A stretch of DNA of 64,000 bases. It comes from Massospora cicadina. Taxonomy: Eukaryota > Entomophthoromycota > Entomophthoromycetes > Entomophthorales > Entomophthoraceae. The stretch covers positions 1 to 64,000 of the forward strand of contig JAKSZP010009456.1 of NCBI GenBank assembly GCA_022478985.1, written 5' to 3'. Of the stretch, positions 1-10,499 are shown piece after piece. The translations under genes and the position numbers were made by a program. Within the stretch, counting starts at the first letter, position 1. The number at the start of each line of letters is the position of its first letter. The notes beneath the pieces are model-generated. The model ran no database searches, was not told the DNA's origin, and saw only the letters and a list, made by a program, of their open reading frames with translations.

Positions 1-140
1 AACTTTGAGTTCCTCATATCCAGCTGTAATGGGGTTCTAGAAAACTCCCTAATGACTCGGCCTGAATAAGGCATGGTTGGAAACTGGGGGTTCTGGAGTG
101 TTGGGTGGTTGGTCAATGAGCCCCCTGTAGTGAGCACCAC
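1..140 (-). other. Leader and primer-binding site of a B-family Ty3 element that continues off the left edge
   Basis: The segment closely resembles 43690-43835, the stretch just inside the 5' LTR of element B2, including the shared words TCATATCCAGCTG and GGAGTGTT. The primer-binding site reads TGGTGCTCACTACAGGGGG on the minus strand at 121-139, one base from the LTR. The rest of this minus-strand element lies to the left of the window. A 60-residue open frame at 73-255 on the plus strand crosses the LTR boundary and looks fortuitous. Confidence 0.7.
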
Positions 141-695
141 TATTATAATTTGGAAGATTTTGCTAGGATCTTCCAGGCTATTCACACAGGTTGAGCCCTC
201 TGAACAACAGACAGACAATGTGAAGATAGTCGGTCCTTTGGACGCACTTGAATAAATATTAAAAGTAGCAATTGCCCCAACCAATCATCTTATTTATTTT
301 ATAAATACAGCTACGTTTCGCTGTCCCACTTGTTTTGCATTAAAAAACCTCTTTCTCTCAATCGCCCAATTTGCTTATATACATCAGCTGCAGGCAATAC
401 TATTTCTCATTGCTTGGGTTATTCTATTCCGCTGATTTTCCTCAATTTTGGCTTATTATTCTTAATCTGCTGTCGCCCTATTTGTAGGCGATTTACTTCA
501 TATTAATTAAACATCAATATCGCCTTATCGCCTTATATAGAGGCGATCCAATAAACTCATTATATCCAATAAGACTCATTATATCCCAATATCGCCTCAT
601 CTCAAGGCAATCGAATATTTGTAACTGATACTTTGTTTGGCAATTTCTACCTAACTGTCCCAAGACTATTGTCCAGTCATATCAAAATTGCGACA
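141..695 (-). repeat. 5' LTR, B family (copy B1)
   Basis: This 555-bp block aligns along its length with the LTRs of B2 at 37856-38402 and 43836-44388. Read on the minus strand it begins TGTCGCAATTTT and ends near TATAATA, a decayed form of the TATAACA end of B2. A TATA-like word (minus TATATAAG) lies at 374-381. The region 468-612 holds clustered TCGCC and GGCGA words, also seen in C LTRs. The primer-binding site lies on its left, so it is the 5' LTR of a minus-strand element. On its right the sequence enters the antisense gene of A1, which means the B element inserted there. Confidence 0.85.
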
Positions 696-1660
696 CCAGG
701 CTTGCAATCATTTTGAACAACTTTCAGTCAATTCTTCCTCTGTCATCTATTTCAGAGTTGGATTTCAAAACTCTCATGGATTCAGCTCCTTTTGCTGATG
801 CACCAACCATCGTCATGGATGCTCTGGAAATTATGCTGTTTGCTCTTGATTGCTTGTTCCTTGCTGGGTCAGACCTGCTTTCTGAGTTTCTTTTCTAACT
901 TGGACAATATTACAAACCAGCTGTCTTAGCTACTGAGCTCACCATTGGTAACAGGATTCATTTTGAGCTCCCCTACGCTGAACTCCAGGCCCAAGTCATT
1001 GAGGCTTTGTCCCTAGTGCTGAATCCCTCTGATCTTGATAACATCCTAGATCAGGAAACCACCGCTTAGGCTCTTCACTTTGCTGCCCAAGTTCTTCAAA
1101 GTTAGGTTACAAAGCTTCCAGCCTCACCCAGGTTTCACCGCTCTTTTAGCTTCAGCTTCTGAGAAGCCTGTAGTCATCGCTTGCAGGATGCCATCCGCTC
1201 CCCGCATGACTATCTCTTTGCTGGTGCTTCCCATCAGTATCTTCTGCTGATGGCTTTAGTAGGGGGCATGATTTGGCAACTCCCATAAAGCATCCCTTGT
1301 TCACTGCCAGCCCATATGTCCAGTGTTCATGATGAAGCCCGTTATCAGGAAATCAAGACTAACCTTTGAGCTCCAGTACCATATTGGGAGTACTCAGGGT
1401 TACTTGCCAATTGCCTCTTCTTATACTGTTGCTTTCCTCCCTGCTCCGGGGTTTTATTATTGGCTTCTTCTGACATTTCAATTTCACTTCCCCTAGTCAC
1501 TTTCTCGCAGGTCTCTGCATCTTCTAAAAGAACATGGTTTCATGTAGGTTTAGCCCTCACTAGCATCCGATCATATATTAATTTTGACAGGCTGTTCATT
1601 TCTACCATAATACATCCTTCCACCCCAAGTGGTGATATAGCGAAATCATCTTCATATTGA
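696..1660 (+). pseudogene. Antisense accessory gene of A1, function unknown
   Basis: Reading plus-strand frames together gives a degenerate protein of roughly 300 residues. Recognisable words include SELDFKTLMD, LGQYYKPAVL, NPSDLDN and PYWEYSGLLA, and nearly the same words occur in the same order in A2 at 17330-18900 and, on the opposite strand, in F at 56100-57720. The gene lies head-on to the integrase gene and in A2 sits next to the 3' LTR. Its N-terminal part is cut by the B1 insertion at 695. Stops (for example TAG near 1067) and shifts break it. I recognise no domain; it is not the gag, which sits at the other end of the element. Confidence 0.7.
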
Positions 1661-1968
1661 GGACAATTTATGAAAAATAAAAATTATAAATTTATATCAG
1701 TTTTTCTCTATGCAGTTTATAACCTTTTTTCCAAAAAAATTTTCCATCAATTTTTTTATTTATTTTTCTTTTTTCCATGGGACTTAACCTTGTTTTGGTT
1801 CAGCAGTCTATCTTTATATTTTTCCCCCAAACTGGGTCCTGGGTACTTAAACCTGCCAGTCTTCTTTGGTTCAGAGGTCCTTTTTGGACTTAACCATATA
1901 GATTGGTTCAGAGGTCCTTTTTTTTAAACTTGACCTAATCATAAGGACATGACCAACTTAATGGTTCA
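1661..1968. repeat. Spacer between convergent genes, with GGTTCAGAGGTCC repeats
   Basis: The stretch starts with an A/T-rich run and then carries repeated words of the type TTGGTTCAGAGGTCCTTTT, each followed by GGACTTAACC or similar, around 1795-1925. A2 has the same arrangement at 18920-19250 and again at 21360-21640, and F has it reversed at 55590-55830. It lies exactly where the antisense gene and the integrase gene run into each other, so a role as two-way terminator or polyadenylation region is plausible but unproven. Confidence 0.6.
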
Positions 1969-3080
1969 TCAGTCATTTGGGAACTCTATTTTTTCATTGA
2001 TCCATCGCTTCAGACACTTAGCATGGACATGATTCACAACTCTTCCATCCAAGAGATCCTTGGTGTAGTAGGCATCAGTTACCATCTTGGCAATAACTTT
2101 AAACGGAACCAACTGCAACGCATCTAGTTTTTTTCTTCTTTTGAAACCATGCATATTGCAATAGGCTACTCTTTCACCTATTCAATATTCTGCTAAGGCC
2201 TGTAAGTTCTTATTATCCATCAATTTCACTTGTATCCTTTTCTTCAACGTAGTATAGATGGCTTGTAATTGCATATTGACCAGGATATTTGTCAGTCAGT
2301 TCAAGTACTGTTCAGCAATCATCCTTAATGTTGGTTCCAACAAAAAGTATAAAAGTTAGCAGCAACGCGGCATTTCTCAAATACAATAGCTCAAACGGCG
2401 TTGTTCTTATTTCTGTATGATGACTTATATTGTAGGTAAACATCACTGAACTCAGGTACATTTCCCACGCAGAAGTTCTTTTTGTGACCAGCTTCCTCAG
2501 CGTCATGGCCAGCGTTCCATTCACCCATTCTACCAGTCCATTCGTCTATGGCCAGTAGGGTACTGACATGCCTCCTCCGAACACCATTATCTCATTCAAT
2601 CGAGGAATCACATGAGACATGAAGTTTGTCCCACTATTGCTAAGCAGGAACTGTGGACATCCATGTCAATATACTACTTGATCCAGGATGAACCTCGAGT
2701 TTCTGGTAGCGTCTACTTTTGTTAGGGCCTTCATCTTGACCCATCTTGTTAGATGGTTGATGGCAACTATAATGTACTTGACTCCCCCTATGCTCATCAT
2801 CAGCGGTCCAATCACATCAATGGACACCATATGCTAGGCAAATCCAGAGTGGACCAGTTGGTATCCAGTTGTATTCTTATGTGATTGTGCAGCTGGCACT
2901 CCACGCAACAAGCTAGATAATCCGCAACATTGTAGTTGATGGATTCCCAGTAGACTGGCAAATATTATTGGTTGTTTTCCTCAGACATCCAAGCCTGACA
3001 ACCTTGTGAGTGGCTTGTATAATGCTGCTCTTTCTGATGGCTTCAGGAATAATAACTGTTTCCCAATGATCGACTTAAAC
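1969..3080 (-). pseudogene. Integrase of A1, broken
   Basis: The minus-strand C-terminus (1969-2154) resembles a GPY/F module: a VPFKV word, then LLDGRVVNHVHAKCLKRW. Upstream, 2312-2524 gives the late catalytic-core words VTKRTSAWEMYLSSVMFTYN and TPFELLY. Around 2860-3010 the zinc-binding N-terminus can be read as NVADYLACCVECQLH, with tandem cysteines as in the HHCC finger. In Ty3 elements this enzyme inserts the cDNA. No single frame spans the gene; stops and shifts divide it into at least three parts. Confidence 0.8.
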
Positions 3081-3289
3081 ACTTGTTCATCCATGGTCTT
3101 GGTGTTTTCCATCACTTATTGAAGCGCACCTTGAATTTCTTGGGGCTCAAAACTGATCTTTCTGTTAACCATTCTCTGGATAGCTCATTCGCATGCTGTA
3201 TACCATCTGGACCATTGGTAATCGCGATAAGCCATATAAATTCTGGTGAAAAGCCCCCACTTGGTGGACAATCTCATAATCATAAGCCT

Positions 3290-3620
3290 GTAGCTTAAGT
3301 GCCCATCAGGCCAGTCGTCCTTCTGGCTCTCTCAAATTGTGAAGCCAATGCAATAAAGAGTGGTCCATCACCACTTTAAAGTGCGTTCCATGGATGTACA
3401 CCCAGAATTGCTTACATGTGTATAAGACTGCAAGGTATTTATGCTCAGTTGCAGTGTAGTTCCTCTCGGTGGCTGAGAGTGTCCAGCTCACATATGCCAC
3501 CAGATGTTCGTCCCCAAATTCGTCTACTTGGCTTAGTATGTTGCCAATTGTTGTTAAAAAAGCATCAGTTTGTATAATAAACATTTAATCAAAATTCAAA
3601 TATTTAAGAATTAAAGGATC
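3290..3620 (-). pseudogene. RNase H domain of A1
   Basis: A 92-residue frame at 3306-3584 carries FIIQTDAFLTTIGNILSQVD, then EHLVAYVSWTLSATERNYTA, EHKYLAVLYTCKQFWVYIHG and FKVVMDHSLLHWLHNLREPE. These are the usual Ty3 RNase H blocks, including the first catalytic aspartate in QTDA and the MDH aspartate. The domain degrades RNA in the RNA-DNA hybrid during reverse transcription. It follows the RT remnant on the minus strand. Confidence 0.85.
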
Positions 3621-4510
3621 ATTAAATTCTGGCTTAGCTCTTTGAAGGATTCCTGGTCTTTTTCATTCCATATGAATCCTTTTTTCAGATCCTTCAATAT
3701 TTGGAATAAGGGCTCGGCTATTCATGAGAAGTCCTGAATAAATCTTCTGTAGTATCCAACCATCCCAAGGAGCACTTGGATGTCTCAGACACTCTTTGGC
3801 ACAGCCATCTGTTCTATGGCTTCTATCTTTTAGACTTGCAGCTGCAATCCACTGGAGTTGATTATGAATCCCAGATTTTCTAACTCTTTTTTGAAGAAGT
3901 GGCACTTCCACAGCTTAATCTTCAGGTTAGCTGCGGATAGTCACTTGTATACTTCTTCCAAGTGGTGTAGGTGATAATTAAACTTCCTACTGAACACATT
4001 GATATCATCCAGGTATACCAGGATGCACGAATTCTTCAAGTCTCTCAGTATCACGTCCATGGCCCTTTGAAACATTGCTGGCGCATTACATAGACCCTGG
4101 GGCATCCTCGTCAGTTGATTTAGCCCCTGCATGTTAATAGTCGTGCAATTTTCCTGATCTTCTTTTGGCAAGTTGATCTACAATATCCTAAGATTAGATC
4201 CATCGTGGAGAAATACTTCGCTTCTCCCAATTGATCTAGGGCATCATTAAGTCTTGGTAGGGGATATGTACCCTTCTTCAAAATTTTATTCAGCTTCCAG
4301 TAGTCAATCACCCTCCAGTTGGAGCCATACTTTTTCTTCATGATCAGAATCGGACTCGCCCAGGGACTTGACAATAGAACTAGAAGCCCATGCTTCACTA
4401 GTTTGCTGATCTCATACTCCAACACCGCTTCAGCGGCTTTCAATCGTTGGATCAGTCTCATTCTGATTGACAAATTTTCCCCAGCATCAACCTTATGGAT
4501 CACATCTCTT
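3621..4510 (-). pseudogene. Reverse transcriptase of A1
   Basis: Minus-strand fragments at 4120-4503 and 3941-4171 give the RT blocks in order: [69 protein letters not shown], and the catalytic motif VYLDDINVF at about 4004-4015, which is intact. A frameshift near 4150 separates the palm motifs from the fingers. Further frameshifts occur toward 3660. Ty3 RT copies the element RNA into DNA; this copy cannot because of its breaks. Confidence 0.88.
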
Positions 4511-5480
4511 GCGCATTTTAGATAATGGCCATCCTAAGCAAACACTTCCCAATATTTTTCAAATAGTTTGAGCACCTCCTCTTGCTGGCCTTCCAATAGA
4601 TTAGCGAGTTTCTCTCAATCAACCATTCAGTTGATGCTCTCAGTTACTCCAGCTGGTAATCCCATCTCATTGAGAGTCCCAGAATCATGGAATTTCCTCA
4701 ATTCAGCTGTTGGGATCAGATGAACAAATGTGATGATCTGATTCTTCCTAATCTTCAATGGTTTCTCACTTACGTTCACCAGGAGAATTCATATTTCTCC
4801 ATTGCCTGGCATTAGTATCCCAGGAGCCACCCAAGAGCCACTCTGGACTTCTTCCAGGGGCTTCTGACCTCCCCATACAACAGCTCAGGTATCTCCAATG
4901 TCAACCCCATGTTGACTATCATATGCAATCTTAGCGGTATGGTCTTCTCATTCTTGATCCTCAGTGGAATTCCCCAGTTCTCTAGGATTTTTACTGGAAT
5001 TTCGCGTCGCGTCGCTTCCTACCAACTAATTGGTACCAAATTGGGTTCAATGCCGTCATTGTATATTATATTGATGAAGTTGTTTCTCCAATTCAGCGGA
5101 GCTTACCATCCTTCTGATATACCAATGATACGTCTGAACCAATATGGTCATTGTATTATCCTCAAAGTTACACTTAACTCTGTACATGCATAGAAACTTC
5201 ATTCTTATCATAATGTCATAGTTTTGGTTGGCCAAAACAATTGCTGGCGCAGATACCACCAAAGATCAGAATCAAAGTGGAAAAGTGCTATATGCTCCAC
5301 AGGAGACGGTGGTGCTTGGCCTAGCTGTCCCATATCCCTTCTTATGTTCCAAGTCCAGCAAGATCTTCATCCTCTTCACCAACTTGGTTGAGAAAATATT
5401 GATGGGTACTCCACTGTTTTCAATCGCCCTCTCTCACACTCAATTCACTTGTATGTCTATATATTTACACTTAGGGTAAT
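4511..5480 (-). pseudogene. Protease and protease-RT linker of A1
   Basis: The minus strand from about 5480 to 5260 reads AIENSGVPINIFSTKLVKRM, which matches the aspartic protease signature hhDSGAxxNhhS except that the catalytic Asp is Asn. The segment continues through a 68-residue frame (5056-5262) and a linker toward the RT. C, B2 and F show the same layout. The retropepsin would cleave the Gag-Pol polyprotein; the D-to-N change and several stops make this copy inactive. Confidence 0.72.
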
Positions 5481-5799
5481 GCAATATAGTGTTTCTGAGT
5501 GAATAGCGGCATAATTAGCCAAATTGAGTGTGTAATAATTTGCACCAATAAATCAGGAAATGATTCTTTTATTGCGCTGAAAGGATTGACATATTGGCCT
5601 CATCTAATCAGACATCAGATATCTCTTTGGTATTCTTGGCAGTTCGCATCTTGTCCACCAGTTGTCAGGCGTATGGACGAGCAACTTTCTTGATTATCTT
5701 GGGATCAATTCTCTTTGCCCCAGCTCTGGTCATTGCATTTACATCCAGATTGACCACTTGATACAGCCAATCGTGTACTTCATCATCTATGAACAGATC

Positions 5800-6930
5800 A
5801 CTGATATCAATTTCCTCAGTCATGATTTCAGGAGGACAGGGTTTTCTGCAGCTCTAGACTGTTCCCCATCCAGGCTGCAGACCCTTTTTCCGATTCCTTG
5901 GTGGCAGCTGACTCTTTCGCCTGGACCACATTGATTTGATCCTTCAGCTTCTTACAGTGCACGGCAAAATGTACTTTACCACCACATTGGTAGCAGACCT
6001 TTTCATTCTTATTCACCAATCTGAATTCTTTGGGACTATTCCCCAGCATGGTTCAGTTGGTCATCCCTTTAGCTCCTTCATTTTTCTTCGTGGTAACTGG
6101 ATTGCATACTGGATTGGATTTTAAGATTCTGTTTAAGGGCACAAATGTCACTCCCTAAATCTTTAAATTATCTACCATTTGCGAGGTAGTTATTTCCATC
6201 ATGAACATGGAAGACGTCATGTGATGCAAATTGCAATAGGGCCAAAGGGCCACTGGCAAGGGTATTCTGGCATCAAAGTCATCCAGCACTTTCGCTCTGA
6301 CCATAATCTGCGACAACTGGTAAAACCAATCCATGAAGCTTGCTAGAGATTCATCTTTATGGACTGGGTTCCCATAAATTCCTGTTTGCGCTTTGACATG
6401 CATGTCAGACTCATAAACACTTTCATGATGGCCGCCTTTGCCTCAGCATACAACCGGCTGTCCCCCTCCAGGTGAGGTAACATTAAGTTCTGACAGTCAG
6501 TAGCTAGGCAATTCATGATTGTCAACGCCTTTTGATGATCCCCATAGCTATACATGGTCATATTGAACAGTCAGAAAAATGCTGGGGCGTTATCCTGATG
6601 GAACGTTGGCAATTTCAGCATTGCCTTAACTTCCTCCAGGTTATCTCTGGCCGATTCTCTTGGTTCAGCCACTCAGCTAACTTGAGGAGTGACTTCAGGC
6701 ATCATCTCCAAAATGGCAGCACAAGCGGGTGGTATGTTCCTTGGGGTATTCAACTTTTCAAAGTACCATGCAAGGACTTCTTTCTTCAGCATCGCTTGCC
6801 ATATCTGGCTCACAACCACATTTGTGAGTTTTAAGTTCATCTACATGTTTGATCAGTCACTCTATATCCGCGCTAAATTTTTTCAAATGAACATGATCCG
6901 CTTCTCACTCCATTTTCAAATATAAGACCT
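5800..6930 (-). pseudogene. Gag of A1 with an intact zinc knuckle
   Basis: The minus frame at 5828-6049 contains CYQCGGKVHFAVHC, a complete CX2CX4HX4C knuckle at about 5954-5995. Upstream frames at 6155-6403 and 6343-6561 include AKAAIMKVFMSLTCMSKRKQ and a capsid-like stretch, and FNMTMYSYGDHQKAL matches FDMTMFGWGDRQKAF in the gag of F. Gag would package element RNA in virus-like particles. The frames are offset and the start is not identifiable. Confidence 0.72.
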
Positions 6931-6934
6931 CTCA

Positions 6935-6984
6935 AACAAGGTCCCCTTCTTTTTTTTTAGTACTAGAACAAGGTCCCCTTCTTT
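6935..6984 (-). mobile_element. 14-nt retroposition footprint with 18-bp target duplication
   Basis: The 18-bp word AACAAGGTCCCCTTCTTT occurs at 6935-6952 and again at 6967-6984. Between the copies are 14 nt that read CTAGTACTAAAAAA on the minus strand. The same core sequence, each time between a different duplicated target, occurs at 55450, 55630, 58580 and 63449, and it is the 3' end of the 550-bp insertion at 47495-48044. Confidence 0.75.
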
Positions 6985-7196
6985 CTTCTTCATGAAGTCA
7001 CTTTCTCAAGTAACTCATTCCCAAAACTTGCAACATTGTCTTTCCCTTCCTCCACCTTGGTGACTCGTTGTTACAAGGCTGAAAATTTCTGGTGATCCGC
7101 CAAGTTTAGGCATAATGATTCACAGTGGCTAATTCCATCCACAGTTTGCGTAACTCATCTTTGTACAACATTCTTATAAATTCTTCAACTCAACTA

Positions 7197-7217
7197 CCCC
7201 TGTAGTGAACACCAACT
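7197..7217 (-). other. Primer-binding site of A1
   Basis: On the minus strand, three bases after the LTR, the sequence TGGTGTTCACTACAGGGG begins with the TGG expected opposite a tRNA CCA end. Nearly the same word follows the 5' LTRs of A2, B1, B2, C and D. Confidence 0.65.
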
Positions 7218-8367
7218 TGTAAAATTTTACTGGGAGTTTAGTATCAGCAATCAACCCTAATAATCATTTTACTGCACAGGTTCAGTTTTCTTGTGCACTT
7301 TGTCTGCGTTGTGTGATATATTAGATTATCGGTTAATAAAGGTATGACAACTATTATCTATAGTTGAGTATGAATTCTTATATCTTGGCCCAACACTCAT
7401 CCAGTACTCCAGATTAAATACTTGAGATGTTGTGATCTAGGGATTTGTTCCCTCATTCTGTCCAACCCAATCTTTTCTTAGATTCCCTGGTGACAGTCTC
7501 TTCAGTCCAACACACAGTTGGCACCAATCCCCGGTTGTACCTCATTCTTCTCTAGATCCCCAGTCAAATCTTTACTCTTTTCTCTAAGAGTCTCTCAATT
7601 ATTGCACTCAGCAATATTATCCCTTGAAAAATAGCAAAATTGAAAGATGGTGATAGTTTACTACTTGAACTATATACCAGATGAAAAACTTAGAACAATA
7701 TATCTGTAATATGATTTAATTATCCGTTTTTTATTTTAAGTAAACTCTAGGGAATTTATAGTGGGGATTAATTCATCCAACCCTCAGTAGACACCTCTTT
7801 GATGAAGCAGCAATCATTGCCGTTGGATCACCCATCCTCATCTCAGCAGCTATGGTCTTCCCCATCCTGGCTAGGATTCCATCATTGTACATCCTCAAGA
7901 CCTAGACATAAAGAGTTGGAAAACGTGTCCCTAATATTTTCCTCTCAATCCAAGCGAACTAACTATAATTGGCTAGCGACCTGCTTAGGTAATGAGACTT
8001 ATTACCAATTAAGGATGGTCACGCACCAACTGATTGATTGCTAATTGCTGGCGGCTTCACTCGCCTCACAACTTGCTATTCATTTCCAATCAATTGGTGA
8101 AGAAACCTGACCGTACACTTGGTAGACCTGATAGTTAATCACTATCAGATGTCCCTATTTTGTTGGCAACTCAGCCCGATGAGATCTTAGGTATTCATCC
8201 AGATTGATCCCTGACAGATACAACCAGGAAGATATACAAAAATCCCCCAAATATAGTTTTTCTGAAATTTGGGCCAACCAATTTCCAAATCACTTTGCCT
8301 TAGGGAATTATCTCCTAGTGATTCCTGGTAATCTAGCAGGGTGGGAATATGGGCAAAAATCCCAACA
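7218..8367 (-). repeat. 5' LTR of A1
   Basis: This 1,150-bp block starts TGTTGGGATTTTTGCCC on the minus strand and ends AAAATTTTACA. It aligns end to end with 16030-17176 and, apart from an insertion, with 22586-24610; a diverged forward copy is at 49233-50337. The short terminal inverted bases TG and CA are intact. The open frame at 7799-8044 is not conserved in the other copies and is not a gene. I could not find its target duplication because the other LTR is out of view. Confidence 0.88.
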
Positions 8368-8431
8368 TAAGATTATCCCAATGAGGTTGTATGAAGTCAT
8401 CAGAATATGCTTTCTCTAATTTTAATCCATA

Positions 8432-9036
8432 TGTTGTGAATTTGGTGATACCCTATATATTTGCCAAATAGTTTTCAAACAGGGTTACGCCAACTGAGCA
8501 ATTAGAATGGATGATATGAAGATCATCAGTTCCTTGGAGCACACGTGAAAAAACAATTATAATAAAAAGGGAGAATTTTCTCCAACAACACTTCTTTCTT
8601 ATTTATTTAATAATCTAACTGGATCTCTTCTGGTCTGCTCTCACTCTCTCTAACTAATTCAAAATCCCCTTCCTACTCAATCTTCCCATTTTGCTGATAT
8701 CACAGCAACCTCAGTCAGTACTGACCCTTTTGCTTAGTTTATTTGTTCCGCCATATTCTTATTGGTTTTGGCTTGTTGTTCTTCAATTCTCTATCGCCCT
8801 GGTTTGAGGCGATCTAAATTATCTTTGTCAAATGTTGATATTGCCTTATCGCCTTATTATAAAGACTTTGATAACAACCCATTATAACTTAATATCGCCT
8901 CATCCTAAGGCGCTTAAATACTTGAAGCTCTGAAACATCCTCGGTGGATTCTGCCCATTGGCTCTTTGGCAGAATCTCTCCAATGATCCGTTGGTCATAA
9001 TTGTGGCTTGTCGTCCAGACATATAGATTTGAGACA
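8432..9036 (-). repeat. 3' LTR of C with adjoining polypurine tract
   Basis: The 605-bp LTR aligns with 15297-15898 over its length. Immediately to its right the plus strand is TTACCCCCATTGACTGG, so the minus strand has CCAGTCAATGGGGGTAA just before the LTR, a good polypurine tract for plus-strand priming. The stretch 8787-8913 carries TCGCC and GGCGA words similar to those in the B LTRs. Confidence 0.9.
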
Positions 9037-9085
9037 TTACCCCCATTGACTGGATATCAAGCTGTACACCTTTTTCCTCAACACA

Positions 9086-10290
9086 ATGCAAACCATCTCG
9101 CACCAACAGCCACAGGTTGGTGACTTCAACTTCTTCTTTCACTTACAGCTCGGCACAGTAAGCCCATCCCAGCCACATCCCTCTCCCCCAATTCCCCCTT
9201 CCCCAGCTGATGAGGAAGAGGCTGACGTAGACCTCACAACTGTTCAGGTCCAGGAAGAGCTCCTACCCAAATTCGTCAGCCATTTGTCTTTCTGGCGCGC
9301 CCCCTTTGGGTACAAAGTGGCTCAGCTATGCTGGGGAGGGGATCAGAGCTGAGGGCTTCGTTAAACAAAGTGGCCTGCTCCTGGCGGATATCTTCATTTG
9401 TCTAGTGCTCCCATCTCCTGCTGAGTCACATCCTGCAGTTTTGTCCATTCAGCGGATGCTGTGATTCATGCAGTGGGTGATAGCCAGCTGGTTGGGGTCC
9501 TTACCCCACGCTCCTACACACTTCTGGTCCCTGGGGGTGAACTTCTGCAACAACTCACTAGCTTGCCTTCAATCTGGGGTTGCCGCATTGCTCGCTGCCC
9601 TTAGCACCAATGCCCTGTCCCAATTTCTCTCCATCTTGGCACTCCTAGGTAACCTGATTTTTCATCCCGCAACCACTTTAGGATCAGGGATAGAGCAGCC
9701 CTGGGCAGCCCTTGAGTGGGACCAGCAAGCAGCATTTACCACAACCACTTCTTTACTGATGGCGTACCTAGCATGGAGGAATTTCTCATAGATTGCATGC
9801 TGCTAGATGACCATTTTCTCCTCGAGCTGGGACTCACCTACTTGCTCGCCAGCCCTTATGACTCTGACTCCTTTGCTTGCTTACTCATTGATCTCCCAGG
9901 ACCATCAACTCATGTAGTTGTAAGCTTTGCTCCTAGTGGGGCAAGGATGGGTTTTGCTCAATCAATTATACAAGCTCTCACCACTTCTCCTTTTGCCCTG
10001 AAACCCTAGTCCATCCTCCTCTTCCAGATCAACTGCACCAGCCTCCCCTCTGCAGGCTAGTGTAATGATCCCTAAGTGGACTCCAACACCCTTGCCCATG
10101 CCATAGCAGACTTCACCTCCACCCCTCAACCCAAGAAGGGTCCATTGATTTTGATGGCACCCTCAAAGTGGCAAAAGAAGAAATTAGGGTCCCATCGGTC
10201 AAGGAAAAAGGAACACTGCAAGAAACTGAAAAAAGGCGGAAAGATGAAGACAGCAAAATGAAAGACCTCAAGCAGCAACCCCAAATAAAC
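9086..10290 (+). pseudogene. Antisense accessory gene of C, function unknown
   Basis: Plus-strand frames at 9086-9352, 9468-9791, 9716-10009 and 10076-10261 can be read as one decayed gene of roughly 390 codons. The N-terminal part is proline-rich and followed by an acidic DEEEADVD segment; the middle has hydrophobic alpha-helical-looking stretches; the C-terminus is strongly basic, with KWQKKKLGSHRSRKKEHCKK. It sits antisense to pol next to the 3' LTR, as the antisense genes of A1, A2, F and G do, but I see no convincing sequence match to them. I recognise no family. Confidence 0.55.
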
Positions 10291-10499
10291 TTAGCTTAAA
10301 AGTCACATGATAGTGATAGTATTGTTAACATTTTCAATTTTACTTTGTTTTGTTTTGTTTTTTTATTTTCTTTTTGGAGAGGCTCTATTGCTGATTATAT
10401 GGATGAAGGAATTTTGCATGCACTCAACTTATGATACAACTGCTCATGGGGTCCTTGATAGTATAGGCATCCACACCCATCTTTTCTATTATCTCAAAT

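Larger units (their letters stand above)
696..8367 (-). mobile_element. Ty3/gypsy element A1, 3' end missing from window
   Basis: On the minus strand the order is 5' LTR (7218-8367), primer-binding site, gag, protease, reverse transcriptase, RNase H, integrase, then an antisense gene on the plus strand (696-1660). That pol order, with integrase last, is the Ty3/gypsy order. The 3' LTR would lie left of the window, beyond the nested B element. Many stops and shifts break the frames, so the copy is dead. LTR ends TGTTGGGA and TTTTACA define the A family, shared with A2 and F. Confidence 0.88.

Noticed and set aside
7799..8044. 81-residue frame inside the A1 LTR as a gene
   Set aside because: The matching stretches of the other A-family LTRs are not open.
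10076..10261. Lysine-rich frame that looks like a ribosomal or histone-like protein
   Set aside because: It continues the antisense gene of C inside the element, and no ribosomal or histone motif is present.
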